The notes under the pieces were generated by a model. That model searched no databases. It saw only the letters and a list, made by a program, of their open reading frames with translations, and had not been told where the DNA came from. Positions 1 through 9,922 of a stretch of DNA of 64,000 nucleotides are shown here, piece by piece. Numbering within the stretch: the first letter of the stretch is position 1; every line of letters starts with the position of its first letter. A program made the position numbers and the translations under genes. The DNA comes from Marvania coccoides (Eukaryota; Chlorophyta; Trebouxiophyceae; Chlorellales; Chlorellaceae): contig OY978101.1 in NCBI GenBank assembly GCA_963854735.1, forward strand, positions 496,001 to 560,000, written 5' to 3'.

Positions 1-924
1 CGCAAACAGTCGGTGCAGGATCATGGCGTCCGCCACGTCGGTCACGAAGAACTCGTCCAGGCACAGAACGCGAGTGGAGGAGGCCACTTCATCGGCAACT
101 AACGACAGAGGGTCCTGTGTGGACTGGTGGGCCCTCAAGCGGGAGTGGATGTCCAGCATGAAGTCGTGAAAGTGGGTGCGCACCAGCTTGAACTCTGGCC
201 CCGCGCACGACGCGAACAGGTCCATGAGCATCGTTTTACCGCAGCCCACGCCGCCAAACATGTAAAGCCCCCTCACGGCCGGGGTCGAGTCTGGACCCTG
301 CCGGGAAGCTGCCTCCAGGTCGGTGGATTCTGAGCCAAACAGGGATTTCCACCAGGGGCGCGCCGTAGCAGGCTCAGCATGCCCAGCGTCCACCAGGGTC
401 AGCCCTCTTCCAGAGGCTCTAGGGGCTGCTCTGGGGTAGAAAGCACGCAGATCGTCGAAGAGGCGCTGCAGCTCCACGATGGTGGCTTCCTGCAGCGGGT
501 CCGCGCGCAGCATGCCCTCTTCTCGGCCCTCCTGATAGGCTGTTAAAGGGCCACGGTCTGTGGGCGGCCAAGTGCCTGGGGGCTGCGCCCCCGTGTCTGC
601 GAGCTTGGCGGCGAGACCGGCGAGCTCGGTGGCGGAGTGTGGGCGGGTGTCTTCGTCGTCGGTGGCTTCTTGCTGGCTCGGCGATGATGACGGCCAAAAA
701 CTCCGCTGCTGGACCTCAAGGAAGAGCGGGGGAGATGGAGTACTGCCTGCCTGCTGCAGCGCCGCAATTCTGCTTATTGCGCCTGAGCGGGGTGGGAGAG
801 GTGAGAGGGACTGCGCCCGTGGTTTGAAGATGAGAGATGGAATAAAGCAAGACAGACCTACTGGACATGACTCAATTGCGGAGTACAGCGCACGAGAAAT
901 TGGCAAAAGTCCTCGATGTGCCAT
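1..924 (-). CDS. AFG1: AFG1-type mitochondrial AAA ATPase (3' end outside window)
   Basis: An open frame runs from an ATG at 924 down to the window edge (308 residues, no intron seen, C-terminus missing). A P-loop GGVGCGKT lies near residues 224-231, followed by MLMDLF, and a Walker B region VLCLDEFFVTDVADAM near 286-300. Both match the AFG1/LACE1 family of inner-mitochondrial-membrane ATPases linked to turnover of respiratory-chain subunits. The first ~50 residues are rich in Arg, Ser and Leu with few acidic residues, which fits a mitochondrial presequence. Residues ~60-130 look like a low-complexity linker before the block AYQEGREEGML. The start is the first in-frame ATG after non-coding sequence. 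Family assignment is firm; organelle targeting is inferred. Confidence 0.9.
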   Translation of the reverse strand, partial: MAHRGLLPISRALYSAIESCPVGLSCFIPSLIFKPRAQSLSPLPPRSGAISRIAALQQAGSTPSPPLFLEVQQRSFWPSSSPSQQEATDDEDTRPHSATELAGLAAKLADTGAQPPGTWPPTDRGPLTAYQEGREEGMLRADPLQEATIVELQRLFDDLRAFYPRAAPRASGRGLTLVDAGHAEPATARPWWKSLFGSESTDLEAASRQGPDSTPAVRGLYMFGGVGCGKTMLMDLFASCAGPEFKLVRTHFHDFMLDIHSRLRAHQSTQDPLSLVADEVASSTRVLCLDEFFVTDVADAMILHRLFA

Positions 925-1158
925 CAAGCGAGTGTATACAGTATTTGGGTCAACATCAACTGAGCTGTATTTTATTTCTAGATTAATAATTAAAAAAATT
1001 ATTGCGACCGTTCTCTCTTATCATAACAGTGAGATGTGAAGGGGATACAAGATTAAATATTTGCGGATTTAAATGCAAGTAAAAAGCAGGAGCAGGCGAA
1101 GAACTATTCAAGGATGACGGAAATGAAGAAGAACTTCTTCTACTTCGGAGGTACTCTC

Positions 1159-1419
1159 TCATTGCTTAATTGCCGCCGCCAGGTCTTGGGAGATGCTGCC
1201 GTCCTTGCACGCTTTCATCGTCTTGATGTGCTCAATCTCGTCCTCCCTGATGTTGACGATGACGTCGTAGAGGGTGTTGCACTTGGGGCGGCGGGGCTGC
1301 TTGCTGTCCCATCCTGTCTGCAGCTGGTCAAAGAGGTAAAGGTCCCCCGCCTTGTAGTAGTTGAGGGCCACCAGGGGCGGGGGGATGCACTTGAGCAGCT
1401 CCTCGTTCTGCTCGGCAAA
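1159..1419 (-). CDS. PTOX: Plastid terminal oxidase, orphan last exon
   Basis: The minus frame ending at a TGA (1159-1161) encodes about 87 residues that match the C-terminal exon of the alternative-oxidase-like plastid terminal oxidase. Visible blocks are NYYKAGDLYLFDQLQT, RRPKCNTLYD and VNIREDEIEHIKTMKAC, and the last contains the ExxH pair that binds the di-iron centre. A splice acceptor (AG at 1420-1421) directly precedes the phase-0 block FAEQNEELLK. No other PTOX exon is visible upstream on the minus strand: the next 100 bases are AT-rich, then comes a palindrome and unrelated genes. It is either a truncated copy cut off by rearrangement, or the last exon of a gene with a very long intron. 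PTOX oxidises plastoquinol in the thylakoid, but function cannot be assumed here. Confidence 0.8.
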   Translation of the reverse strand, partial: FAEQNEELLKCIPPPLVALNYYKAGDLYLFDQLQTGWDSKQPRRPKCNTLYDVIVNIREDEIEHIKTMKACKDGSISQDLAAAIKQ

Positions 1420-1525
1420 CTTCGAGTTAAAATGCGATTTCTTAATTTTTTTTGTAGGCTTTGTGCTTGCCTCCACCGCCCGCCATTGTCCCCCGCGACT
1501 ACCTCTAAATTTTTTCTTCACCAAG

Positions 1526-3314
1526 ATGCGCGTGACACGCAGCAAGCGACCGCGTAAAGACTCTTGTCCCGAGATCATGCGCGCCGGCCCCGCTGAGCAT
1601 GGCTTCCCCCACACGAGCATGGCTGGGATGGTGCCATCCGTCGGCACCAGATACAGCAACCGAGTGGTAGACAACCTGGAGCGGCAGAAAGCAATCGAAG
1701 ACATCAATCGAGAGCTTGGTGAATTGAAAACCCCCGAAGATGCCGCCATAATTTCGCCCGCCCTGAAAACCATGTGCGATCTGCTCCAAGCAGGTGCAAT
1801 CGCGATGGGGGAGCTGGATGTCGACGTGCGGTCCCTGAGCTTGAGCAGGACCGCCATGAATCCCCTACACCATGGACAAGCTGCCACTTTTATTTTGGCG
1901 ATCGGCCCCAGCGCTGCGCTCAACCAGCCATCGCTGCCCGACGCCCCTGGCGTTGGCGGCATCGTCATGAACCAGGTGGTGCACAGCAACTACATAACTG
2001 CCGCCAAAAAACTGCTGCCGCAGCACCAAAACGCTGTGGCGGTCATGCTGACCCGCACCAGCATGCTGGACGTGGTGCCCCTCGTTGACGGGCTGGGACC
2101 TTACCTGATGTTCGCGCCCCAAAACAAGTCGATGCAGCTTCGGTTTCGTGGCAGTCCTGATGTGCATTTGTGCTACGTAAGTTTTTTTTGTATTTTTTTT
2201 TGTATTTCGTTGAATGCACATCAGGACTGCCACGAAACCGAAGCTGCATCGACTTGTTTTGGGGCGCGAACATCAGGTAAGGTCCCAGCCCGTCAACGAG
2301 GGGCACCACGTCCAGCATGCTGGTGCGGGTCAGCATGACCGCCACAGCGTTTTGGTGCTGCGGCAGCAGTTTTTTGGCGGCAGTTATGTAGTTGCTGTGC
2401 ACCACCTGGTTCATGACGATGCCGCCAACGCCAGGGGCGTCGGGCAGCGATGGCTGGTTGAGCGCAGCGCTGGGGCCGATCGCCAAAATAAAAGTGGCAG
2501 CTTGTCCATGGTGTAGGGGATTCATGGCGGTCCTGCTCAAGCTCAGGGACCGCACGTCGACATCCAGCTCCCCCATCGCGATTGCACCTGCTTGGAGCAG
2601 ATCGCACATGGTTTTCAGGGCGGGCGAAATTATGGCGGCATCTTCGGGGGTTTTCAATTCACCAAGCTCTCGATTGATGTCTTCGATTGCTTTCTGCCGC
2701 TCCAGGTTGTCTACCACTCGGTTGCTGTATCTGGTGCCGACGGATGGCACCATCCCAGCCATGCTCGTGTGGGGGAACCTCAGCGGGCCGGCGCGCATAG
2801 TGTTTACCGATTACTACTGCAGATTCACTCAAGTTGGAAAGATTGGGTCCGCTGCAACAACCCCTCCGCCTCTGGGCAGCGACTATCTAGCCACCCATCA
2901 CGTTCTGTGTTTTCCCCGTGCCACCCATCACCTCCAGCTACGCCGCAGGAGGCCGCTGCGCCGCAGGGGGGCTTGGCTCCGGCGGCCGGAGCAACTTCGG
3001 CGCCATCACAAGAGGTCTCTCAGTCCTTCTGGGCAAATCTTATGGGGCCCGCGGCAGCGAAATTTATTGGAGCTGTCAGCATGGGGGCGGGCGGCAGCGG
3101 GGCTGGAGGCCGCGGGGCGTTCGGCGGCGGCGGCAGCGGAGGAAAGGGGGTGAAAAAGACCTGCCAGGGGTGCCAGTACTACTTGCAGAAGACTGTGCCT
3201 ACAAATCCTAGTCACAGGGGCTGCGAGCACCTGAAAAAGTTCAAAGCTTTGCCAAAGGCGGAGCAGCGGAGGTTTGCGCAGAAAAAATCGAAGGAAAAGA
3301 AGAAAGCCGGATAG
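1526..3314 (+). CDS. Unrecognised gene; intron carries an inverted copy of exon 1
   Basis: Exon 1 (1526-2176) opens with a basic stretch (MRVTRSKRPRKD) and encodes 217 residues of no family I recognise, ending at TAC followed by a perfect GTAAGT donor. A second open stretch on the same strand (proposed 2949-3314, phase 0 after a CAG acceptor) encodes a Gly/Ala-rich segment, a small Cys cluster (CQGCQYYL, then GCEH) and a Lys-rich tail ending KKSKEKKKAG. Joining the two gives ~338 residues. The junction is a proposal, and the two parts could belong to different genes. The intervening 2177-2948 contains a near-exact reverse complement of exon 1 (2214-2798). Exon 1 has a composition like real coding sequence. 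Only the ORFs and the repeat are directly seen. Confidence 0.4.
1577..2798. repeat. Near-perfect inverted repeat, ~590-base arms, 46-base T-rich spacer
   Basis: Left arm 1577-2167 and right arm 2214-2798 are reverse complements. I found only one difference, near the outer ends, where the left arm has six extra bases plus local substitutions. The encoded peptides are otherwise identical in all frames I compared. The spacer (2168-2213) is rich in T on the plus strand. The arms have no terminal repeats or flanking duplication that would mark a transposon. Transcripts through it could fold into a hairpin of almost 600 base pairs. An assembly or library fold-back artefact would look the same. Confidence 0.9.
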
Positions 3315-4246
3315 GTAGAAGCTATATTGCGTATTATATTGTAACCGTACACGTATTTGGAAAGGAGTAGCGCTATTTTGTGCAATTTATTACACCCAAG
3401 CCTGGTCAAGGTTGACCATGAATTTCTTGGCTTCTCGGCGAGCGCAGCCCTCAATTAACATTGGAAAATTAGCATCAAAGTATATTGGTTGCATTGTAAA
3501 TGGTGCGCAGGGATAACCATTATAGTAGAGAGAGAACAGAGATCCTCGACAATGTCTGATTGTTGCATGAATACACACCGATATATCTTGATGATGGGCA
3601 TCTGAATAAATCACATAAATAATTCGTAGCATGAAATACATGCTATAGCGCTCTCTTATGAGCAGGAGCAGAATTTGACATTTTATTTGCGATTGCGTTG
3701 GCCATTTTCCCAAAAAGAGTTCAAAATCGCAGCTGTTGGCTTCAAAAAATCGGCAACATCGCTTTTTATATCGATATAAATCTTGATTGCAGTGATTTTA
3801 CCACCACGAGGAGAAAAATAGGAAGAAAATTTCAGGGGTACACCACCGCCCATTAAAACTAGAGAATTAGCTATTTTGCCCATCCCCCCCCACCCCCATG
3901 TGCCGCGCCAGACAACCTCATTTCCCCCCCTCCCTCGTCTGCCACCTCTCAGAGTAAATTCTCCTGCTCGCTCCGCTCGCCATCCGCCCTAACGGGCAAT
4001 TTTTCGGGGGGGGGGGGGGTCCCGCGAGATTTCGCGGGAGCTTTTTCGAATTTCCTGAATACCGCATTCTCACTGAAGCAGCATTTTAAATAGCAAACAA
4101 AAAAATGTTTCTTCATTCTCAAGCTCTTGTGTAGCACCACACTGCGAAGGAAGCAACTGTTCAATTTTTTTTCGATTTTTTTTAATTTGAACTTTTTCAG
4201 TTGTTGTTCTAGAGAATATTCGCTTCGGTATTGCCGTTTTGAAGAT
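3315..4246. other. AT-rich intergenic region with a G run
   Basis: No gene is supported here. It contains a run of 14 G at 4006-4019 followed at once by a short hairpin (CCCGCGA/TCGCGGG around 4021-4038). Two weak minus-strand ORFs (3390-3713, 3683-3883) overlap each other in different frames and match nothing I know. Confidence 0.5.
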
Positions 4247-4872
4247 ATGGGCAAGAGGAAGAGCAGCACAAAAGTGCAGACGAAAAAGCAGCGGCCGAAG
4301 TTGAACATCACATTTTCTTGCCCCTTCTGCAACGCCGGTAAGCTCTTTCTGCAGTGATAATTCTGAAATTTTGCGTAGTGCAGACCAACGCGCGTCGCGC
4401 GCCGCACTGTTGGGCCGCTTCATCCCAGTTCAAAATAAAATAAAAAAATTCTGACGCTCATGCCACTCTGCTGCAGAAAACAGCGTGCACTGCGAGTTGG
4501 ATAGGGACAGGAACGTTGGACAGGTAAGAATACATCAAGGTAGTTCTATCCTCTGAGCTCAAGTGGAAAGGAGAGTGGCGGAGCTTGGCGGAGCTTTTTA
4601 TCTATTTGTGAGTTTATCCTGTTTCTGCACGCAGGTTAAATGTTCTTTATGTCTGGAGAATTTCGCAACAACAATTAACTCTCTCAGTGAGCCAATTGAC
4701 GTGTATAGGTGAGAATTTGTTGCCTGCATTTGCTAAATTTCTTTTCGGAATTCCGAAGAAAATGCCACTGCTGCTGTGCTAATCAAACGCCAGTCCTGAT
4801 TTGCTCTCGTTTCTACTCTTATGCAGCGAGTGGATCGACGCGTGCGAGGCAGAGAACGCGGACGGCGCATGA
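4247..4872 (+). CDS. ELOF1: Transcription elongation factor 1 (ELOF1)
   Basis: Four exons (4247-4337, 4477-4523, 4635-4708, 4827-4872), all GT-AG, join to an 85-residue protein, the normal length of ELOF1/Elf1. It begins MGKRKSS with a basic N-tail. The zinc ribbon has CPFC and CSLC pairs (the two CxxC knuckles), and conserved blocks include FATTINSLSEPIDVY and SEWIDACEAEN. ELOF1 binds the RNA polymerase II core and supports elongation through chromatin and transcription-coupled repair in the nucleus. Every exon boundary was confirmed by frame and by the conserved family sequence. Exons of 46-91 bases explain why no long ORF covers it. Confidence 0.96.
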
Positions 4873-5136
4873 CGGAATTCAACGAACGGAAAAGCTAAAA
4901 GCAAATATTATTTGAAATCGCGGTTTCCATTTCCTTTACTACCCCTGCTTGTATTTTCATTTGACTGAGCTTTTGATAATGTTTGACCTAAATTGTGAGA
5001 ACCAACCGACAGCTATTTAGAATGACAAACGGGTCAAATACTTTGTGGATGTTCGTTGGCGGCAAGAGTTGATCTTTTCTGCAATTGACTCTAATTACAT
5101 GGATGCATTTGATCCTCCCGCTTCAGCATTGTATAA

Positions 5137-7645
5137 TCAACCTATTTTCACAGCAATGCCTCTCAGCCCCATCTTTGCGGCCCCGCCCTTCTCCTCTGCT
5201 CCCGCTCGCTGCCCCACATCAACCCTCTTTCGCACGGACCGCTCCACCACGGCGCCAAACGCAGCCGCAGCGCGCTGCATCTCCCCTGCCATGGCGTTCC
5301 GTCGTTTGGACGCCGTCGCCAGCTGTCGCTGCAGCCGAGCTGACTGCGCCTGCAGCGTCCGAAGGCTCTCCGCCTCGCGCCGAGCGCCTGGGTCCTGCGC
5401 GCGCGCTACCTCCCGCACCTTCTTTTCACTCTCTTGCAACTCCTCCAGCCGCTGGCCTAGTAATTCAGTCACCACGTTGATATCTTCCCTCTCAGCCATC
5501 GTCGTTTCCAGCTTCTCCCGCCGGGCCTCGCACTCCGCCAGCAGCGCCTTTAGCCTGGATTGTTCGCGCTGCAGCACCTGCTCCTTGTCTTCGATTGCTG
5601 CGGTAGCCAGCGCGGCGGCCTCTGCTGCTGCAGCATCCATCCGGCTTGTCGTTTCAACAAGCCTTCCCAGCCGCTTGTGCAACTGCACATTTTCTTGCTC
5701 AATTTGCCGTGCCCTACAATTTTAATTGGCGCCGTTTTTTTGTAAAAACCTGTTTATTTTTTTATAGCCGGGATTTTACTTACTTGGCCTCTAGCTCAGC
5801 CTGCGCTGCATGGAGGTCCTCCAGCCTGGCAGTCGCCTCCTCGGCGCTGCGATCCAGCTTTGCCTTGCTGTGATGTGTCTTCAACAGCTTTTCATCCAGC
5901 TGAGCCCAGCGCTGCTCGAGTGATTGCTTCGCAGCCGCAGAAGATTCCAACTCTCGTTCCAGAGATGTCACCACGATCTGCAGAGAACCTGCAAAGAAAT
6001 AAAATGATATAGGCAGTGTAAATTAACATATAGAAATAAACTTGAAGCAATAAAGATAAATAAAACTAAGCTTGCCTGAACCGGCGGTGTCTTTACCGGT
6101 CTCCAGCCGCCGCTGCAGCGCACGGACAAGCTTCTCCTTCTCCGAGGTGCGCTGCTCCACCTCCCGCAGCGTGGCCTCGATCGCCTCGCTCAGGCCATCC
6201 AGCTGCGCGTGCTGTCCATTCACCGTTGCCTCCGCTGCCTTCAGCTCTGCCTCCAGCTCTGCCTCCAGCTCTGCCGCCTTCCCCCCTTCCTCTTCCAACT
6301 CGGCCTGCAAGCACATGATGCGGGCCTCCTTCTCCTTGGTCCGCTCAGTCAGCTCCTCGCTGCTAGCCACAGTAGTGCGCAGCTCAAGCTGCAAAATTTC
6401 ATCGCTGGCGGTGGCTCCAGCGCGCTCAAACAGCATGGCCGTCAGCCTTTCGCGAATTTCGTTGCCATTTTGTTCAACTTTGCGTCGCTTTCTTACAAGC
6501 TCGGCCACGTCCCGTTCGATTTCTTTTGTTGCTGCCTGGTACGCGCTCAGCTGCCGCGCCACGCCCGCTGCCGCTTCTCCCACACCTCTCTGCGACTGAT
6601 CAGCCGCAATCTCTCGCTCCTGCGCCGCAGCAGCTCGAGCATGAGCAGCCTCAGCCTGCTGCCTTTGCTGCGCCACAGCAGTTGCATGGAGAAAGTTGGC
6701 CTGGGCCTTCGCTGCTGCAGCTGCCCTGAGGCCTGCTGCCGCTCGCACGGCCGCTCTTTCTTCTTCCCGAACGTCAGCGAACGCCTGAGCCGCTGCCTGC
6801 ACCTCTGCGTCCCGCCGTTGGAGGCCACGCAAAGCATCCCCCCAACCGCGCTCCAACACAGTAGCCTCCATCTGCGCGTCTTTAATCGCCGCCTCCACGA
6901 TCTGAATCTCCTCCAGCCGCTCCTCCTGGTCCATTGAATGCTCCCCAGAGGCAGAATTGTCCGCTGCGGCTGCCGCCTGCAGCCGCTGCAACTGCCCCTG
7001 CAAAAGCTGGATGTAGGCCTCCCGCTCGTGGTTCACCCGCCCCCCCTTATGTGCGCGCTCATGCACTGCGTAGGTGGCGCGCTTTGTGGCCGCCAGCTCA
7101 GCGCGCTGGGTGGCTTGCAGTCCCTCCGCTCCCTCCAACGTCTCCATAGCGGTGCGAAGTTGCACCTCCAAGGAAGCAACGCGCCGGCGCTCGCTGGAAA
7201 CGCCCGCCAACGCTGCCTGGGCCTCTCGCCGCGACCTGGCCAGCTCGGCATTCACCTCGACTCCCCTCTGCTGCACCTGCTCTAAAGCAGCCTCAGCCTC
7301 TGCCTTTTTCGCTACCAGACCGTCATGAACACTCTGGAACCGGTACAGTCGGTTTCCCAGCTCCAGCCTGGTGGATTTTGCGGCCCGCAGCGCTACCACA
7401 GCCTCTCGTGCATCCGCCTGCAGCCGTGCTTTGATTTGTTCGAGCTGGGCGGCCAGCGCTTCGTGGGCTGGTTCCAGGATTTGGGGGATAGAAGTAAGGA
7501 TCGATCCATAATTTTCTTGGGCTTTTTCGAGGGTGAAGAGGCCCTTGATTTCGTTTTCGTAGGCCGCCGGCTCAGCTGGCGCTGGCGATGAACTGACCTC
7601 GTCCATGGCCTCAGACGGTCGTTTCTCGGCCTGGTTCGTGGCCAT
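5137..7645 (-). CDS. Long coiled-coil protein, function unknown
   Basis: Three exons on the minus strand (7645-6097, 5988-5784, 5713-5137) with GT-AG introns give 776 residues. After a short acidic/Pro N-tail nearly the whole chain is Ala-, Glu-, Gln- and Arg-rich heptad-like sequence with almost no Pro: a long parallel coiled coil, breaking only at the basic C-terminus. A short early block (ENEIKGLFTLEKAQENYGSI) looks less repetitive and could be a specific domain. The start is placed at MATNQAEKRP (7645); an in-frame ATG at 7732 would add 29 residues. Proteins of this kind are often flagellar, basal-body or Golgi tethers, but no family-specific motif was recognised, so no function is assigned. 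Confidence 0.75.
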
Positions 7646-7919
7646 AGTTGTGGCCACAGTGAAGAGTAATACGGCTTCAAAATATATCTTCTGACTGAGT
7701 GAGGGCCTCAAAACAGCTGCCGACAAATTCAAGGTAGCCCCAAGGCCGAGCAGTGAGGCTATCTAAGAGAAACCACGCTTTCAGCCCTCGCCCTTACTTA
7801 CCGATTTTAAAATATAATTTATGAACACGCTCTGTTGGGCATCTCGCGCACTCCCGATTTTATTTATTTATTTTTCATTATCATCACAAAAAAAAATCGT
7901 GAACATTTCAGCAGCTGCA

Positions 7920-8811
7920 ATGGCAATGGTGCCCATGAACGGCGCCCGAACACAAGTGATGCAATCTTTGCGGATGTGCGCCTCCCCTCTCGCAGCAACG
8001 CCGCTACGAAGACACCACCACCCTTTGGGTAAGAGATGTTTTAAGCAGGGCTTTCCATCCTTACTTCCATTCTATGACTAACACATATCACTCACTTTGC
8101 ACAGATCGGCGAAGTTACTTGCCAGCAGCCCAAATCTTGAGGAGTCCAGCAGCAGCAGCAGCGCCGCTCTGCCGCAGCTCCACCGCCGCCTCTGCCGCCC
8201 CTATCGTCGCAGCAGCAGCAGCAGCCAAAGGCCCCGTAGTAGTGGTCGACAATTACGACAGCTTTACATTCAACCTGTGCCAGTACCTGGGCGACTGCGG
8301 CTGTGAGTACATCGTTCTGCCCAACGACGCCAAAACTGTAGAAGAGATCAAAGCCATGAACCCGCGCGGCATTTTGGTGTCCCCGGGACCCGGCCGACCC
8401 GAAGACTCCGGAATTTCCCTCGAAATCATCGAAAAACTGGGGCCTGAGGGGTTTCCGGTGTTTGGTGTGTGCATGGGGCACCAGTGCATCGGGCAAGTGT
8501 TCGGGGGCGACGTGATTCGCGCGCCCAGCGGCGTGATGCACGGCAAAACCTCCCCCGTGTGGCACAAAGACACCGGCCTGCTAGCTGGCTTGGACAACCC
8601 ATTTAAGGCGGCACGCTACCACTCACTCGTGATCGCTAAAGAGAGCTGCCCGGAGGATCTGGAGGTGACGGCGTGGTGTGAGGACGGCACCATCATGGCG
8701 GTGCGGCATAGGAAGTTTCCTAATATCCAGGGTGTGCAGTTTCACCCCGAAAGCATTATCACCGACAACGGGAAACTCATTGTGAAAAACTTCGTAGCAT
8801 CGCTGGAGTGA
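7920..8811 (+). CDS. trpG: Anthranilate synthase beta subunit (TrpG glutamine amidotransferase)
   Basis: Two exons (7920-8028, 8105-8811) encode 271 residues. The first ~75 are Ala-, Ser- and Arg-rich and low in acidic residues, as in a chloroplast transit peptide. The class I glutamine amidotransferase domain follows: VVVDNYDSFTFNLCQYLG at its start, the oxyanion region SPGPGRPEDSG, nucleophile Cys159 in GVCMGHQC, and His250/Glu252 in FHPES. It hydrolyses glutamine and passes ammonia to the TrpE alpha subunit, the first committed step of tryptophan synthesis in the plastid. The phase-1 intron joins a G to ATCGG and keeps frame. Length without the transit peptide (~195) is typical for a free-standing TrpG. 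Confidence 0.95.
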
Positions 8812-9922
8812 GGCGTGGGAGGAGCGATTCCGGCATATATGCGCTTGATGCATGTGAAGGGAACGTTAGACAAAAGTTTACAATGCAGAGGGGGGGGTGG
8901 CAATAAAGAAGGATGGGCGTGACCGGGGCTCTTATTTTTTTTTAATACGACGTTTTAACCGTTGAATCGGAAGTAATATAAAATGCGCGGCTTGTGTCGA
9001 TTGCGAGAGAGCTCTGCAGTGCTACTATTTCTCCGAAAATTTCCACAAATTTTAATTTTAACAACGGTGGATTGCAACAGGCGTAAACAAAGTCTGGTAA
9101 GCTGAACTATCAAAATCTCGCGAAAGGTTGTCTTAAGGGATAGCGAGCAACTGAGATTAGGTAATGCAACAAGTCAAATTCATATCGTGACCGAGGGAAG
9201 AAATATGAAAAAGGGGGAAAATGAGCTGATATTCACATGAGCTAATGGGTCTGAGGGAGCAGGCTGCTCAAATTCCTGCACGGAAGAAAGGGGAAAAGGA
9301 ACTAGGTATTTCCGAGGGAGAGGCTGCTCGAATGCCTGCACGGTGACTGAAAAAAAAAATCAAACAAAAAAAACACACACTTTGGCACTGGAATTGTGGC
9401 AATACATGGGGAAAGGGCATGGAATGTTTGGGGGGGGGGGGACAAAACCCCTTAAAACACTCGATAACGATCCAATCTGAAGAGAAAAACGGTGGTTGGT
9501 TTGGTTGTCCCCGTGCCTGGTGGAAGGTTAACTGTTAGGTACAATGCTGTCAAAAAATGTACAGTCCGCCAAGTGCTTTGACGATGACAACAAATATCAA
9601 AGCAAAGCCTTAGAAAACAGAAGTTCAGCTCAAAGCTGAATTTCATTATGGTTGTCAAGCAGGTAAGCTATGGCGCACTCGAGAGATGGCAACTATATAT
9701 TCGACACTTTTGAGGGGCGTTGGCGGCAAGAAAGATACTAATGCGCACCAATCAGGGTTAGAATTCGTGATTATTAAAATTATAATGTAGTCTTGTGCAA
9801 TGAACAAAAAGGGAACCGAGGAAGAACTGAGGAAGAAGAGGGTTGAGTTGATGAAAGTGAATGCGTTTTTTTCACTTGCGCTTTCTTGATCTAAAACTGG
9901 AGCTGAGCTGCAACTGTCGTCT
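8812..9922. other. Intergenic region, no gene seen
   Basis: 1.1 kb between the 3' ends of TrpG (plus) and the B3 gene (minus), so it holds two terminators. It is AT-rich with no coding signal. An imperfect 30-base direct repeat lies at 9253-9343. Confidence 0.5.
9253..9343 (+). repeat. Two imperfect 30-base direct repeats
   Basis: A ~30-base element starting GAGGGAG and ending CCTGCACGG occurs at 9253-9283 and again at 9314-9343 with a few changes, about 60 bases apart. It sits in the gap between two convergent genes. No function is evident. Confidence 0.6.

Noticed and set aside
1159..1989. 276-residue minus ORF that joins the PTOX exon to antisense of the left palindrome arm
   Set aside because: Only the 3' 87 codons are PTOX; the rest is the shadow of the plus-strand exon.
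3390..3883. Two overlapping minus-strand ORFs (107 and 66 residues) in an AT-rich gap
   Set aside because: They lie in different frames over the same bases, have AT-rich codons unlike the window's genes, and match nothing known.
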